A stretch of DNA of 64,000 bases from Nemania diffusa (lineage: Eukaryota > Ascomycota > Sordariomycetes > Xylariales > Xylariaceae): the NCBI GenBank assembly GCA_038501195.1, contig JBBPUQ010000002.1, forward strand, positions 62,001-126,000. The letters run 5' to 3'. The position numbers were made by a program, and so were the translations under genes. How positions within the stretch are numbered: the stretch's first letter is position 1; every line of letters starts with the position of its first letter. The notes under the pieces were generated by a model. That model was not told the origin of the DNA, searched no databases, and saw only the letters and a program-made list of their open reading frames with translations. Positions 1-12,405 of this stretch are shown here, one piece after another.

Positions 1-411
1 AACTATTATATATTAAATATAATTTTGCTAAAATATATTTAAAAAAAATCAAGCTTAAATTAATAATATTATATTTTTATAATGTTATATAGTTTTATTA
101 AAAAAAAAGCTCTTTAAATAGTTTAAATAATAAACAGTTTTAAATATTAAAGTTTAACATTATATTACTATTAATAGTAATTTTATATGCTAGTTTTTTA
201 AATGTTACTATTTAGTATTTTTTTATTAAAAGTAATAGTTTAAACATTAGTTCTTTTTTTTTTATAGCATTTATTAAAAACAAAACAATTAATTATATAT
301 TGTTTTAAATTGTTTATATTTTTGTAATATTTAATAGTAAATTTTAACTTAAAAAGTTTAGCAAAAAAATAAAAAACATTCAACAGTTTAAAAATAATAG
401 CTTTATTTAAC

Positions 412-479
412 TAATATATAACTAAAACAAGTTGTAATTTTTCGTTAAATTTTATTTAACTTGTTTTAATTATATATTA
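412..479. repeat. Inverted repeat, 22-bp arms
   Basis: The arms at 412-433 and 458-479 are reverse complements over 22 bp except for one transition-type mismatch, around a 24-nt spacer. The arm core TATAAYTAAAACAAG resembles the terminal repeat of the dispersed element family described below, so this may be two abutting element ends. A mere AT-rich foldback is possible, but the G and C positions also pair. Confidence 0.6.
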
Positions 480-3400
480 ATATATAGCAAAACTATAAAA
501 CAAGTTATAAAAATAAATATATTGATATTTTATTTAGTATTATAAGCATTAAATATTTAAAAAACTATTTTAATAATAGTTTTATTTTATTAAAATGCAG
601 TATTAACAATATTAATATTAAATATAAATATTTTTGCTTATATAATAACAAAATAGTTAATAACTTAAGCTTGCTACTAATTGCAATATAGTACTACTTA
701 TTTCGTTTAATTAAACAATAAAATAATATTTTTTTTAAATTTAAATAAAACAGCTAAACTTTATAGCGTTTAAATTTTTAAAATAAAAGTTTTAATAAAT
801 AGCAATATATATTTTAAAAAAGCTTTATTAAATACAGTAATTAAAAAAATCTAGTAAATAGTTAATATAAACTTGCTACATTTTTAAAAGAATTAATTAA
901 TATAGTTTATATTTATATATTTAAAAATATAATTATTTTATTTAGTTTTGCTTTTTATATATTGTTGCAAATACTATAACTTAATAGTTATACTTTATTA
1001 AATATAAAAAAAATATATGTTTATATTTTTAACTTTTGTTATATTTGATTTATTTGTATTAAAGTTAATAAAAAGTCGAAATTTATAACAATTAATTTAT
1101 TAAAACAACTTATAAAGCAGTTAGTTTGTAATAATAAACAAAAATAGCAGTGTTTTATTAAATAAAACATTTGCTATTAAATAGCTATTTACTACTAATA
1201 CTGTTTAGTTTTTTTTGTATTAATTTTAAATATTAAAGTTTTTATATAAAATTACTAAAAGTTTTAAAAGCAAAAAAAACTAACACTTATATATTTAGTA
1301 AGTATATAAAATACTATTAATTTAAAAGTGTTTTAATTTATGTTATATTAATAAATATAGCAAATTTTAAACTTTGTTACAAAAAAAATATTTAGTTAAA
1401 CTTAAATAGGTTTTTTTTATATATTAAAGCTAAAACAAGCTTTAAACACGCTTATAGTTAAATTTTATTGTTACAAATATTAATAACATATAAGTACAAA
1501 ATACAAAGTTAAGCTTTTAGCTATAAAACGAAATATTTAGTATTAAACTAAAAACATACTTTTAAATAAATATTTGCTAAAAAGTCGACATACTTTTTAA
1601 CTAAATCAATAATATATAAAAGCTTATTGCTATAAATATTGTTTTATTTATATAGTACTGTATTAATTGCATTTATTATGCTATAAGCAAATAACTTAGT
1701 AAATAAGCTAGCTTATAAATATAAAACTGATTTATAACATAACTTAGTATTAAAGCTGTAAAAAATATTAAAAGTGTTATTAAAGTATATTTTTATTAAA
1801 TAAATAATAACAAAGTTAAAAAGCGCTTTTAATTAATAAACTTTAAAATTAAATATTTCGCTAATGTTATATTGTTAATTATATATATTTGTTTAACTAA
1901 AAAAAAGTATAAGTTAAACAGTAAAAATATAAACTTTTTAATAAAATTAACTGTTATACTATATAAATAAAAAAAGCAGCAATAAACTAAAAAAAAAAAT
2001 AAAGCACTGTACTAATAAAAATAAATTTGCTATATTTTAAGCGCAAAAATTTACAGATATAAATACAAAAGCTAAATTATACTAAAAACAAAAATAACTA
2101 TATATATAAAAGCTTTTTAAATCTACTAAATCTAAAAAAAAAAAGTATAAAAAATGTTACTAACTAGTTTTTCAGCAAAAAATTAAACAGTAAAAAAAAA
2201 GTATATATATATAAAAAAATAAATATTGCTTTATTTATAATTAAAGCAAAAAAAAGTAAATTAGTTGCTAATATATATAAACAATATAAAAAAAACTTAC
2301 ATTAAATATATATACTTATATATAGCTATACTTAGTAAATATTTTAAAAAGTACACTTTTTATACTAGTAGTAATAATTAGCTAATATATATTTTTAAAA
2401 AAGCTGCAATATATAGTAAGCTTTAGTATATATAGTTATTATTTACAAAATATAACAAAAAAACAAATAGCAGCAAAGTTTTTAAATAAATACTTATTTA
2501 GTAAAATTGTTTATAAAAAAACTTAGTTTTTATAAAACAGAAATATATAAAACAAATATTATAATTTATTTTTAAAATATATTAAACAGCAATTAATTTA
2601 ATAGTTTATACTACAAAAAAAGCAAACTAAATAACTATATAATAGTTAATAACAAGCAAAACAAATAAACAAAGATTTAAATATTAAATAATAAATGCTT
2701 TAAGCTGTTAATAAAGCATAAATAAACTAAAAAAACACTGTTAAAAATTAAAAAATACTATAAATTTATATATATAACATTTATTGTTTTAATTTATTTT
2801 AGTTGTTATAGCTATTTATATATAACTTATAGCAAACTTTAGTACATAGTTAAATATAAAAATATAATAAAAAAAAAAAAAAAATAATTGTAAAAAAAAT
2901 AAAGTTGTAAATAATAAAATTTTTATTAACAACTTATAAAAATAAATATATATAAATAAATAAAATAAATAAATCAATATATATATATATTTAAGTATTA
3001 AATATATATTTACTATAGCTAAAAAATAAAAAATAATTAAATATTTATATATATTTATTTATATAAGCAAATATTATATAAACTAATATATATAACTAAA
3101 TGTTTATTTAGTTGTAAAAGCAAAAATATTTAAAGTAAAAAAAATAAAGTTTAAAAAATATTTATTACTTTAAAACGATTGAAGTTATATTTATTTGAAG
3201 TATTATTTATAATAAATAAACTAGTTTATAAAAAATCGACTAAAAAACTTATTATTAAAACTAAAATCAAGCTAATAGTGCTTGTTGTAAAAAAAGCAAA
3301 TAGCTAAAAACATTTTATGCTGTTTTATATATACAACTACAGCAATAAATATTTACTAAATAAATAGTAGCTTGGGCTTTTAGTTAATAAGCAGTTTTAC

Positions 3401-4429
3401 AAAATACAAAAAAAACCAGCTTAAACAAAGTTAGCAGTTTTGATATAATAATTAGTTAAATAGTTAGCTTTAAAAGCTTAAAATATTTTTTCAATATTAA
3501 AATTAAACTAAAAAACAGCAAACACTACTATATATAAATAAGCTAAAAAATATTTAAAAAAGTTATATTTAAAAATTTTAAATATATTTAAACTAACAAA
3601 AGCAATTTTAATAATAGTTAACACTTAATAAATAAATTAAAGCTTTTTTATTATATTATAATTTATTATTTAATAATATTAAAAATTATTTTAGTTATTG
3701 CTGCTAAAATAAATAATAACGTAAATATTAAGTTTTAAAACATTTTGCTAGTAATAATTAGCAAATAATTAAAAGCAGCTATTAAAAGTTTTTTTTAAAT
3801 TTTTATTATTTATAAAATAGCTAATAAATATATAAAAAATATAATTTTAAAAATAAAAAAAGTTATTTAAAGTTAATATAAAAGCTAAAAATAATAAATT
3901 CAAATAAAGTTAATAATTTTAATAAACTAGTAAGTTTTTAATATTGAAAAAAAAAAAATATAAAAATAAAAAAACACAATTTGCTATTTTAGCTTTTAAT
4001 TTATTTTTTTTTTCTAGTTGTAAAAAAAGTAAATAAATAAAAACAAAGTTATAACTGCTACAATTATACTTTAAAATATATATGTTATAATATAAAACTT
4101 ATATAATAAGTTTTAAAAGTTTTTAAAACAAGTTTTTACTTTTTTATATTAACTTTAATATTACTGCTAAATTTTTTTGCTACTTTTTTATATATTTGAT
4201 TTTGTTATAACATTATATACAAAGTATAAATTAGATTTACTAAGTTTTATATATTAAAAATAAAAGCAAATTTTAAAAAATTAATTTAAAAAAAACAATT
4301 TATTTATATAAAAATATTTAAAAAATTATAAAACAAATATTGTACTAACAAAAAAGCAGCAAAGTAGTAAATAATAAATGCTATATTTATAACAACTTTT
4401 TTTAAATACTAGCTAGAGGTTTTTTTTAG

Positions 4430-4450
4430 TTTTTTTTTTTTTTTTTTTTT
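4430..4450. repeat. Poly-T run, 21 nt
   Basis: An uninterrupted run of 21 T. It could be a retroposon tail on the minus strand or simple slippage; nothing adjacent decides between them. Confidence 0.8.
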
Positions 4451-5738
4451 AAACTTTTTATTTTTTTAATAAATAAACTATATTTTATACAATATGTACA
4501 TATATATAAAATTATTATAAACACAGCTTTGTTTTATATATATTATATTAAAAAAACTTTTTGTTTATTATATGTTATAACTGTACTATTATAAAATATA
4601 TTTGTAATAAAAAAAACTACTTAATATAAATGTTTTAAATTAAAAACAAGCTAATGCAAAAATAGCAAGCTTTAACTAGCAGTAGCCATATAATAATAAA
4701 TATATATATAATGTTTTTACTGTTAAAGTTGTATATAAAATTAATAATATAATAGTATATAATAAGATTTATATTTAAAAGCATGCTATTATATATATAT
4801 ATAAATACTATAGCTAATTTTAATTGGCTTTTTGTTATAATATTTAAAACTTTTAGCTATATATTTTGTTTTACTGCTTTTTGAGCAGCTTTGCTACGTT
4901 TAAAAATGTAACAAGCTAGTTCTGCTTTTTTAAAATGTTATATATTAACAGTTTTATTTAGTTTTAAATATTTTTAAAACTAAAAAACTAATTAATTTAT
5001 AACTTTAAATATATTGTTTAATATAAATAAATAAAAAGTTTAATTAATTAAACAATATAAATAATTTAAATAAATGTTTAGCTTTATAATATAGTTATAA
5101 AAGTTGTTTTATAAAAAATACTAGTTATTAAAACTAAGTAAGGACTTTTAACAAAAAAAGCTTAATTAATTTAAGCTAGAGCTAATAAATATATTTGTTA
5201 ATATAAACTGTAATAATTATACTAATAAAACATAGTAATATTTTAAGTACTTTTAAAATTATATTAGCAGTTTATATAAACAAAACTATATAAATATTTG
5301 TTTTAAACAATATTTTATATTAATGTTATAAAAAAAAACAAAAATAAAACTGTATATTTAATTAACAAGCATTTTAACTAATTAATTTTAATTTAAGTTT
5401 TTGAAATATTTAAAACGAGCTATAAAGTTGTTTTTATATTAAATAATGTTAGAAATTTTTATACTGAACTTTATGTTATTATAACAGCTATTATAACAAC
5501 AGCTAAATTAACTAAACACTAGTAAAATATATTATATATATAAGTTTTTTTGCAAATTTAACTAGTGCTATTTTAACACTTTTACAGTAATAAAACAATA
5601 GAATTAACAAAAACAAATTGTATTAAAAATAGTAAATAAAATCTACAAAATAAAAAATAAAAAAAGTTTTAATAAATTATATAAATTATATATTAACAAA
5701 AAGCTATATATAGTATAGCTTAACTATTTGTTTTATTT

Positions 5739-6061
5739 AAATATTAAAATAAAGTATATATTATATATACAAAACATTCAAAAAACTAACTACAGCTATT
5801 TTAATTACTTTTTAAAATTTAAAACAATAAAAATAATAGTTTAATAAAACAATTAAACAATATTAATATAATAAAACTATTATTAAAACTGCGTAGCAAT
5901 TTTATTAGTTAATGTTAAAAGTATTAATACTACTTTTTTGCTCCTTTAATAAAAAACTAACTTTTTGCTAGCTAATAAAAAAAAAAATGAAAATCTATAG
6001 TTTTAATAACTTAATTAATATAACTTTTTGTAGTAAAGTTGTATATACTGTTTTAATATTT
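5739..6061 (+). mobile_element. MITE-like element, copy A (full length)
   Basis: This is the clearest copy of the dispersed family. It begins AAATATTAAAATAAAGTATA and ends GTATATACTGTTTTAATATT. The reverse complement of the end matches the start apart from one C/T change and a 2-nt gap, so it has terminal inverted repeats of about 20 bp. Internal hallmarks shared with other copies are AAAAAACTAACTA at 5784 and TTTTAATAACTTAATTAAT at 6001. At 323 bp with no open frame, it fits a non-autonomous DNA transposon. The superfamily cannot be told: the flanks are too AT-rich to read a target-site duplication. Confidence 0.65.
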
Positions 6062-6954
6062 ACAAAAGTGCTTTATTAAAAAAGTTAAAAGTTAATAAAA
6101 AAACTACAAGAATTAAAAAAAAAAACTATTTCTTTTTTTGCTTTTTAACATTATTAATATAGCTAGTATAAAATATAAACTATTTATTAGCTATACTTTA
6201 AACAAATAGTTTAAAAATTTTAAGTTTTAAGCTTATAAAACTATATAGTTTAAAAAATAATATAAAAAATTTACAAAAAACTTGCAATATAAGCTTTTAA
6301 AAAATAATTTAAAAAATATAAGTTAAATTTAATTATAAATAAAAAATTTTAATAAGCTTAGTTATATAGCTAGTATAATATAATTATAAAATATTAACAA
6401 CAGGTTATTTTATAGCTAGAACTTTAAAAATTTAACTATATTTAAAAAATTAAGTGTTTTAAACAGTTTTAATTAAATCTAAAAGTTTTATTAAATATTA
6501 GCTTAATACTAGTTCAATATATTAATTGTTAAAAGTTTTAACAAGTTACTTTTGTTATTAAACTTTAAAAACAAAGCTTTTTTAAAAAAAGCACTTTATT
6601 AGTTAAAAAAAACTTTACAAAATAGTTTTATATATATAGTTAATTATATATAAAGAACTTTTTTACAAATTTAAAAAGTTTATAAAAAATAAATCGATTT
6701 ATTTAGCTATATATTATATGTTTTTTTTTAACTATTATTTAACTTTTATTTACTTTATAATTTAATTATTTAATATTTAAACATTTTAGTTATATATATA
6801 AACATGTTTTTTTATTTTTTTGTTATAGCTTAAAAGCTATAAAATATAAATATATTTTAAACATTTAATTACTATAATATTTATATAACTGTAAAAACAG
6901 CTTTTAAAACAACTAATTTTTTTAAAACAGCTAAGTTTTTAAAGTTATAAACTT
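6062..6954. other. AT-rich spacer, nothing recognised
   Basis: It lies between two copies of the dispersed element. No frame, hairpin or tandem repeat stands out beyond background AT-richness. Confidence 0.6.
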
Positions 6955-7240
6955 AAATAGTAAAACAAAATATATAGTATATATATACTATATATTAAAA
7001 AAAGCTAACTACTGTTATATTAATTATTTTTAAAGATTTAAAGCTAAAAAAAATAGTATTTTAAAAATATAAATATATATTATAAAATAGCAAACTTTGA
7101 AAAAGCTGCTAAAAAATGTACTATATATATAAAATATTAATGTTTACAAACTATTTTAAATAAAAAATAAAAAAACTAAGTTTTAATAACTTAATTAATT
7201 TAATTTTTATATAGTTATATTATTTATACTGTTTTATTAG
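6955..7240 (+). mobile_element. MITE-like element, copy B
   Basis: The left end is AAATAGTAAAACAAAATATA. The body carries CTAACTACTGTTATATTAAT, then GCAAACTTTG...AAGCTGCT, then CTAAGTTTTAATAACTTAAT, and it ends TTATACTGTTTTATTAG. The order and spacing match copy A and the minus-strand copy at 43.0-43.25 kb. The GCAAACTTT...GCTGC segment defines a subtype shared with that minus-strand copy. About 286 bp, non-coding. Confidence 0.65.
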
Positions 7241-8274
7241 CGCTTTATAAATGTTTTATAGCTATTTTATATTAATTATGCTTTAGCTTTTTAATTAATG
7301 CTTTGTAGTTTTTTCAGCGCATTTTTTTAAATATTTTTATACAATTTAAATATATATAAGTAAATATATTTACAAATTAACAAATTGTATAATAAATAGT
7401 ATTTAACACATAAATTAGTATATAAGTATAAAAAAATATATAGCAAGTATAAAAGTATATAAGTTATAAAAAAAATTAAAAAATAAAAAAAAAACGCTTT
7501 AAATTTAAAAAATTGCTTATATATTAATAGTGCTTTTAATATTAAACTAAAGTTTATTTATTTTTAATTTTTTTAACTATAGTTTAATAAAAAAAAAAAA
7601 AGCAATAAAAAGCTAAATTTTTAATAAATCAACAGTAGTTAAAAGTTGCTAAATAAGTAGTTTATTATAGTTGTAAACATAAATTTTAGCTTAGTATACT
7701 TTAAATACTTTTTAAAAAGCTCTAGAGTTTTTGTTATATAAAAGCTTTTTAGCATTAAATATATTAACTAACTTTTTTTTTTTTATTTCTTTTTAAGTTA
7801 AAAATGTTAAATTTAATACTTTTGCAATATTATTTTAGCAATTTTTTCAATAGTAAGTAAAAAGCTTTAATAATAAATATAAAGCTTTAATATTGTTGTT
7901 ATATTAGTTAAATATATATATAAAGCATTTAATTAATAGATTTTTTTTATATAGCTAATTTTAACTATTACATTAGTTACTATAAACTATTATTTATATA
8001 TACAAATAAATGTATAAGCAAACATTTTATAAATAATTTTTAAGCTTGTATAATAATTCAAAAGTACAAAGCTTAAATTTAACAAAAAGTGTAATAGTAA
8101 ATAATAGTTTTTTTATTTTTGCTTTTTTTTTTTTTTGTTATAGTTCAGTAATTTTTACGTTTATATTTATTTAATAACATTATTTTAATATTTAGTTAAA
8201 CGAAATTTTATTAAGTAGTATTTTTTACTAATATTTAAAAAGTAATTTGTTGTTTTTATTATTAAAAACTAAAA
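7241..8274. other. Degenerate AT-rich DNA, no gene
   Basis: No feature that I can support. A T-rich stretch near 8100-8160 leads into the tandem block that follows. Confidence 0.6.
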
Positions 8275-8670
8275 AAAAAAAAAAGAAAAAAAGCATTATT
8301 AGTTTTTAAAAATACTTAAAATTTAATTATTTTTATAACTAGTACTTTTATTACAGCTAGTACATTTTATATTTAGTATTTTTTTTATTAATATAATATA
8401 ATATACATTTTTTATTTTTAATATAAAATAGTTTACTATATATATATTAATACTATATAAATTAAATGTTTTAAATTACTATATTATTAAACAGTATATT
8501 TATATATAATATTTTTATAACATATATATAATATATATATAACATATATATAATATATATATAATATATATACAATATATAAAAAAATTAACAAATATAT
8601 TTATATATTAAAAAAAAAATAAATATAATTATATAATAAAAATAGTATAGTTTTAAAATAGCTTTAGTTA
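8275..8670 (+). repeat. Tandem repeat block, copy 1 (long form, most diverged)
   Basis: The first of five adjacent copies. Its anchor AGCATTATTAGTTTTTAAAA (8292) aligns with AGCAACATTAGTTGTTAAAA of copy 2. It shares the later ATATTATTAAACAGTATATT region and carries an AT microsatellite at its right end, as copy 4 does. The anchor-to-anchor step to copy 2 is 396 bp. Confidence 0.6.
8501..8583. repeat. AT microsatellite (TATATATAA / CATATATATAA units)
   Basis: Short units of TATATATAA, some beginning with C, repeat through this stretch inside tandem copy 1. The same type of tract sits at the equivalent place in copy 4, so it belongs to the long form of the repeat unit and is not a random tract. 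Confidence 0.75.
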
Positions 8671-9015
8671 AATTTATAAAAAAAAAAAGCAACATTAGTT
8701 GTTAAAAAAATACTAAAGTAAAAAGTTTTAATAATTTACTAAAACTTTTACTATAGTTTATATATTTTTATATTTAATATTTTTATAATTTATATTATAT
8801 AATATATATATTTTATTTTTTATATATAATTAATGTTTATATATATAACAATATTATATAAATTAAATATTTTAAATTATTATATTATTAAACTAAGCGT
8901 TTGTATAAATTTTAAAAATGTATATAAACTATTAGTTAAATTCTTTTTGTAGTTTTTAAAAAACTACTATAAATATTTTCGGTTTAATTAATATGTTAAT
9001 ATACTGAAATAGTTA
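8671..9015 (+). repeat. Tandem repeat block, copy 2 (short form)
   Basis: Anchor AGCAACATTAGTTGTTAAAA at 8688. It contains GTAGTTTTTAAAAAACTAC at 8949-8967, a perfect 9-bp palindromic stem, followed by a TTCGGTTTAATTAAT motif. The step to copy 3 is 345 bp. Differences from copies 3 and 5 are mainly transitions. Confidence 0.75.
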
Positions 9016-9359
9016 TATTTATAAAAAAAAAAAGCAACATTAGTTATTAAAAAAGCACTAAAGTAAAAAGTTGCTATAACTTATTAGAACTTTTACTGCA
9101 GTTTATATATTTTTATATTTAATATTTTTACAATCAATATTATATAATGTATATATTTAATTTTTTATAAACAGTTGCTATTTATATATATAGCAATACT
9201 GTAAAAATTAAATGTTTTAAATTATTATATTATTAAACTAAATATTTGTATAAATTTTAAAAATATATATAAACTGCTAGCTAAATTTTTTTTGTAGCTT
9301 TTAAAAAACTACTATAAGTATTTTCGGTTTAATTAATATATTAATATATTGAAATAGTT
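9016..9359 (+). repeat. Tandem repeat block, copy 3 (short form)
   Basis: Anchor at 9033. The hairpin at 9294-9312 has one C in place of T relative to copy 2, and TTTTCGGTTTAATTAATAT is retained. A step of 344 bp to copy 4 makes copies 2 and 3 almost equal in length. Confidence 0.75.
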
Positions 9360-9769
9360 ATATTTATAAAAATAAAAGCTATTAATATTTTATTGTTAAA
9401 TAAGCGCTAAAATAAAAAGTTGCTATAACTTACTAAAACTTTTACAGTAGCTTATATATTTTTATATTTAATATTTTTATAATTAATATTATATAATATA
9501 TATATTTCATTTTTTATATGTAGTTAATGTTTATATATATAGCAATACTATATATATTAAATATTTTAAATTATTATATTATTAAATAATATATGTATAT
9601 ATATAATATAAATATAACATATATATAACATATATATAATATATATATAATATATATATAATATATAAACAGTATATATAAAAAAATTAGCAAATATGTT
9701 TATATGTTGAAAAAAAAATAAATGTAATTGTGTAATAAAAACAGCATAGCTTTAAAATAGTTTTAGCTA
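9360..9769 (+). repeat. Tandem repeat block, copy 4 (long form)
   Basis: The anchor at 9377 is more diverged (AGCTATTAATATTTTATTGT). The unit runs 410 bp because an AT microsatellite and a segment with TTGAAAAAAAAATAAATGTA replace the hairpin end. That segment matches copy 1's end with only transitions over dozens of bases. Confidence 0.7.
9588..9682. repeat. AT microsatellite (TATATATAA units)
   Basis: Counterpart of the tract in copy 1, with repeated TATATATAA units, at the same position in the long repeat form. Confidence 0.75.
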
Positions 9770-10110
9770 AATTTATAAAAAAAAAAAGCAACATTAATTG
9801 TTAAAAAAGCATTAAAGTAAAAAGTTTTAATAACTTATTAGAACTTTTACTGCAGCTTGTATATTTTTATATTTAATATTTTTACAATTGATATTATATA
9901 ATATATATATTTTATTTTTTATATATAATTAATATTTATATATATAGCAATATTATATAAATTAAATGTTTTAAATTATTATATTATTAAATTAAATATT
10001 TGTATAAATTTTAAAAACATATATAAATTGCTAGCTAGATTTTTTTTATAGCTTTTAAAAAACTTTTTACAAGTATTATTAAATTAGTTTATATATTAAT
10101 ATACTAAAAA
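9770..10110 (+). repeat. Tandem repeat block, copy 5 (terminal)
   Basis: Anchor AGCAACATTAATTGTTAAAA at 9787. It follows the short form through the partly decayed hairpin near 10039, after which similarity to the other copies fades. This marks the right edge of the tandem block. Confidence 0.7.
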
Positions 10111-11689
10111 AAAAATAAACATTAGTATATAAAAATAAAAAAGTTTTAAAAAAGTGCTGCAAAATTAAAAAACAAGCTATATAAATAAAAATATAAAATA
10201 TATATAAATAAATATATAAAATATAAAATAAAAAGCTATTAAAAAGTTAATATATAAATAAATAAGTACTATATAAATAAATAAATATTATATAAAAATA
10301 ATATAGTAAATAATAAAAACATATATAAAAAAAGTAAGTATTAAATAAATACTTAAAATAATTGTATATAAATAGTTTAAAAAGTTATAAAAATATATAT
10401 AAAAAAAACATATTTATTACATAGTTGCTTTAAAGATTTTATTTTAAAGTAGTGCTAATATTATTGCAATTAATACTATTTACTTTACTTTTTATACAAT
10501 TATACTGATTTAAAATATATAAATTAAAACACTTTTGCTACTGCTTAGTAGTTTTAGTAACTTGCTAAATTTATTTTTGTTTTTTTAATTGTTTTTGTAT
10601 TTATATACTTTAGTAGAAAATTCTGTGTTATTAAATTTCTAACTTTTTAAATAAAACAAAAAAAAAAAATAGCTATATAACTAAAAAAACTTAAAAACAA
10701 AAAAAGCATATAATAAATAACAGTACTAATAAAACAAAAAGTATAAAAATAAATGCTACATATATAAAACTTAATAGTAGCAATATATATAAACTATAGA
10801 AAATTTAAAAAGTTAAGTTATAATAAATTATTTGTTTTTTTTTTGTTAAAATATTACAAAAAGTTTTAGTATAAATAAGTTGTAAAAAAAATAAACTAAA
10901 TATTTTAAAAAGTATTAAATTAATAAGCTTAAAATAGCAATTAGTTTAGTTTTTAATATAACAGTTTGTTTTAGTACTATTTTTAAGCCAGCAGCAATTT
11001 ATATCAATATTTTTTAGTTACATTTTTTGTTATTATTTACAATTAATAAATTAGCTATTTTGTTATATAAAATAATAAATATAATTTATTTATATTTAAT
11101 ATTGCTTGCTTTATTTGTTAGATTTATAAAATATTATTAAAAAACTAACTTAAAATTAACTAGTTAACTATTATAATATAAACAAATCGTTTAAAATTAT
11201 TTATTTTTTAGTACTATATAGTTTATTAAGTAAAAAACAAAAAAGTAGCAAAAAAAAAAAATCAAATAAAAAGAACTAATTTAATATACTTTGTAAGCAT
11301 TAAAATAATTAATACGTTTGTTATATTAACTAGTTTTTTTGTATATATAACAATTTAAAATATTTAGCTTTATTTATAAGCAGCTGCAAAAAGTAATAAA
11401 GCTACATTCAATATTAAGCTTTTTTTTTTTTTTTTAAATACAAGTTATTTAAAAAGTTTAAAAATACAAATAAAAAAATATTATATACAAATATATAATA
11501 ACAAGTTAAAACTAAATTAAAACAAATAATAATATATAAATTTTATATTTAAAAATATATAATTTTATTAAATAGTATTATTAGAAATAATATATAAACT
11601 AATTAAGCAACAACTGTATTATTAATTTTGTTTTTATTTATTATTATTTATTTACTTTTTAACTAATATATAAGTTTATATAAAATATA
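10111..11689. other. Degenerate AT-rich DNA with ATAAATA-rich stretch
   Basis: From about 10170 to 10410 the sequence is dominated by loose ATAAATA and TATATAAATA units without a fixed period. The remainder shows no gene or repeat that I recognise. Confidence 0.6.
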
Positions 11690-12405
11690 TTATTAACATA
11701 TTTTAAATAAAATACTTAAACTTATATAATATAATATATATAAATAAATACTTATATAAATATATATATATATATATATAAGTATATATTTACATTTTAT
11801 ATATAATTACTACATAAGTAAGTCTTTACTATATATATGTATATATTTACTTACTTAATAAATACTTAAAGTAGCTATATATATATACTTTTTAATATAC
11901 TTATTTATTTAAGTATATAATACAATGTTTTATTTGCGAGTTTATATTTATATATATATATATATATAAAATACATATTTATTTATATAAAAAAGTAAAT
12001 ATTTATTTAATATATATATTTAAATATATTTATTAACACTTGATATAAAAATATACTTAATATATATATATTTTACAATTAATTAATATTTTAGTTTTTA
12101 GTTTGATATAAGTTAAATATACAAAATAAACATTTAAATATATATTACTAAATAAACTTTTATATAAATAGTAATTATACAAGTACATAACAATATATTA
12201 ATTAAATATTTTTTAAGTTGCTAACTTTTAACACAGTTGCTAAAACATTTAAGTATATATATATATATATATATATGCAAAAAAATACAAACTTATATAT
12301 ATATTTACTTTTTATATATATAATATATATATATAAATACTTTATATATTTACATTTTATATAATATATTTAACTTATATATATATATTTAAAAAGCAAG
12401 TATAT
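11690..12405. repeat. TA-dinucleotide and AAGTATATA-rich tract
   Basis: Several (TA)n runs (around 11755-11780, 11950-11968 and 12254-12275) are embedded among variants of AAGTATATA and its complement TATATACTT. There is no constant period, so this is a degenerate cryptic satellite and not a clean array. Such tracts melt easily and can extrude cruciforms; no function can be assigned. Confidence 0.6.

Larger units (their letters stand above)
1..5738. other. Degenerate AT-rich DNA, no gene
   Basis: No frame longer than chance and no RNA gene. The only structures I can point to are the hairpin at 412-479 and homopolymer runs such as A16 at 2869-2884 and T21 at 4430-4450. The stretch near 4095-4200 shares a degenerate block, TGCTAAATTTTTTTGC plus flanks, with 15005-15065, so part of it is probably an old dispersed repeat. 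Confidence 0.7.

Noticed and set aside
8501..9682. Replication-origin-like AT microsatellites
   Set aside because: They belong to the long form of a tandem unit, and similar tracts occur wherever the composition is this extreme; there is no origin-specific evidence.
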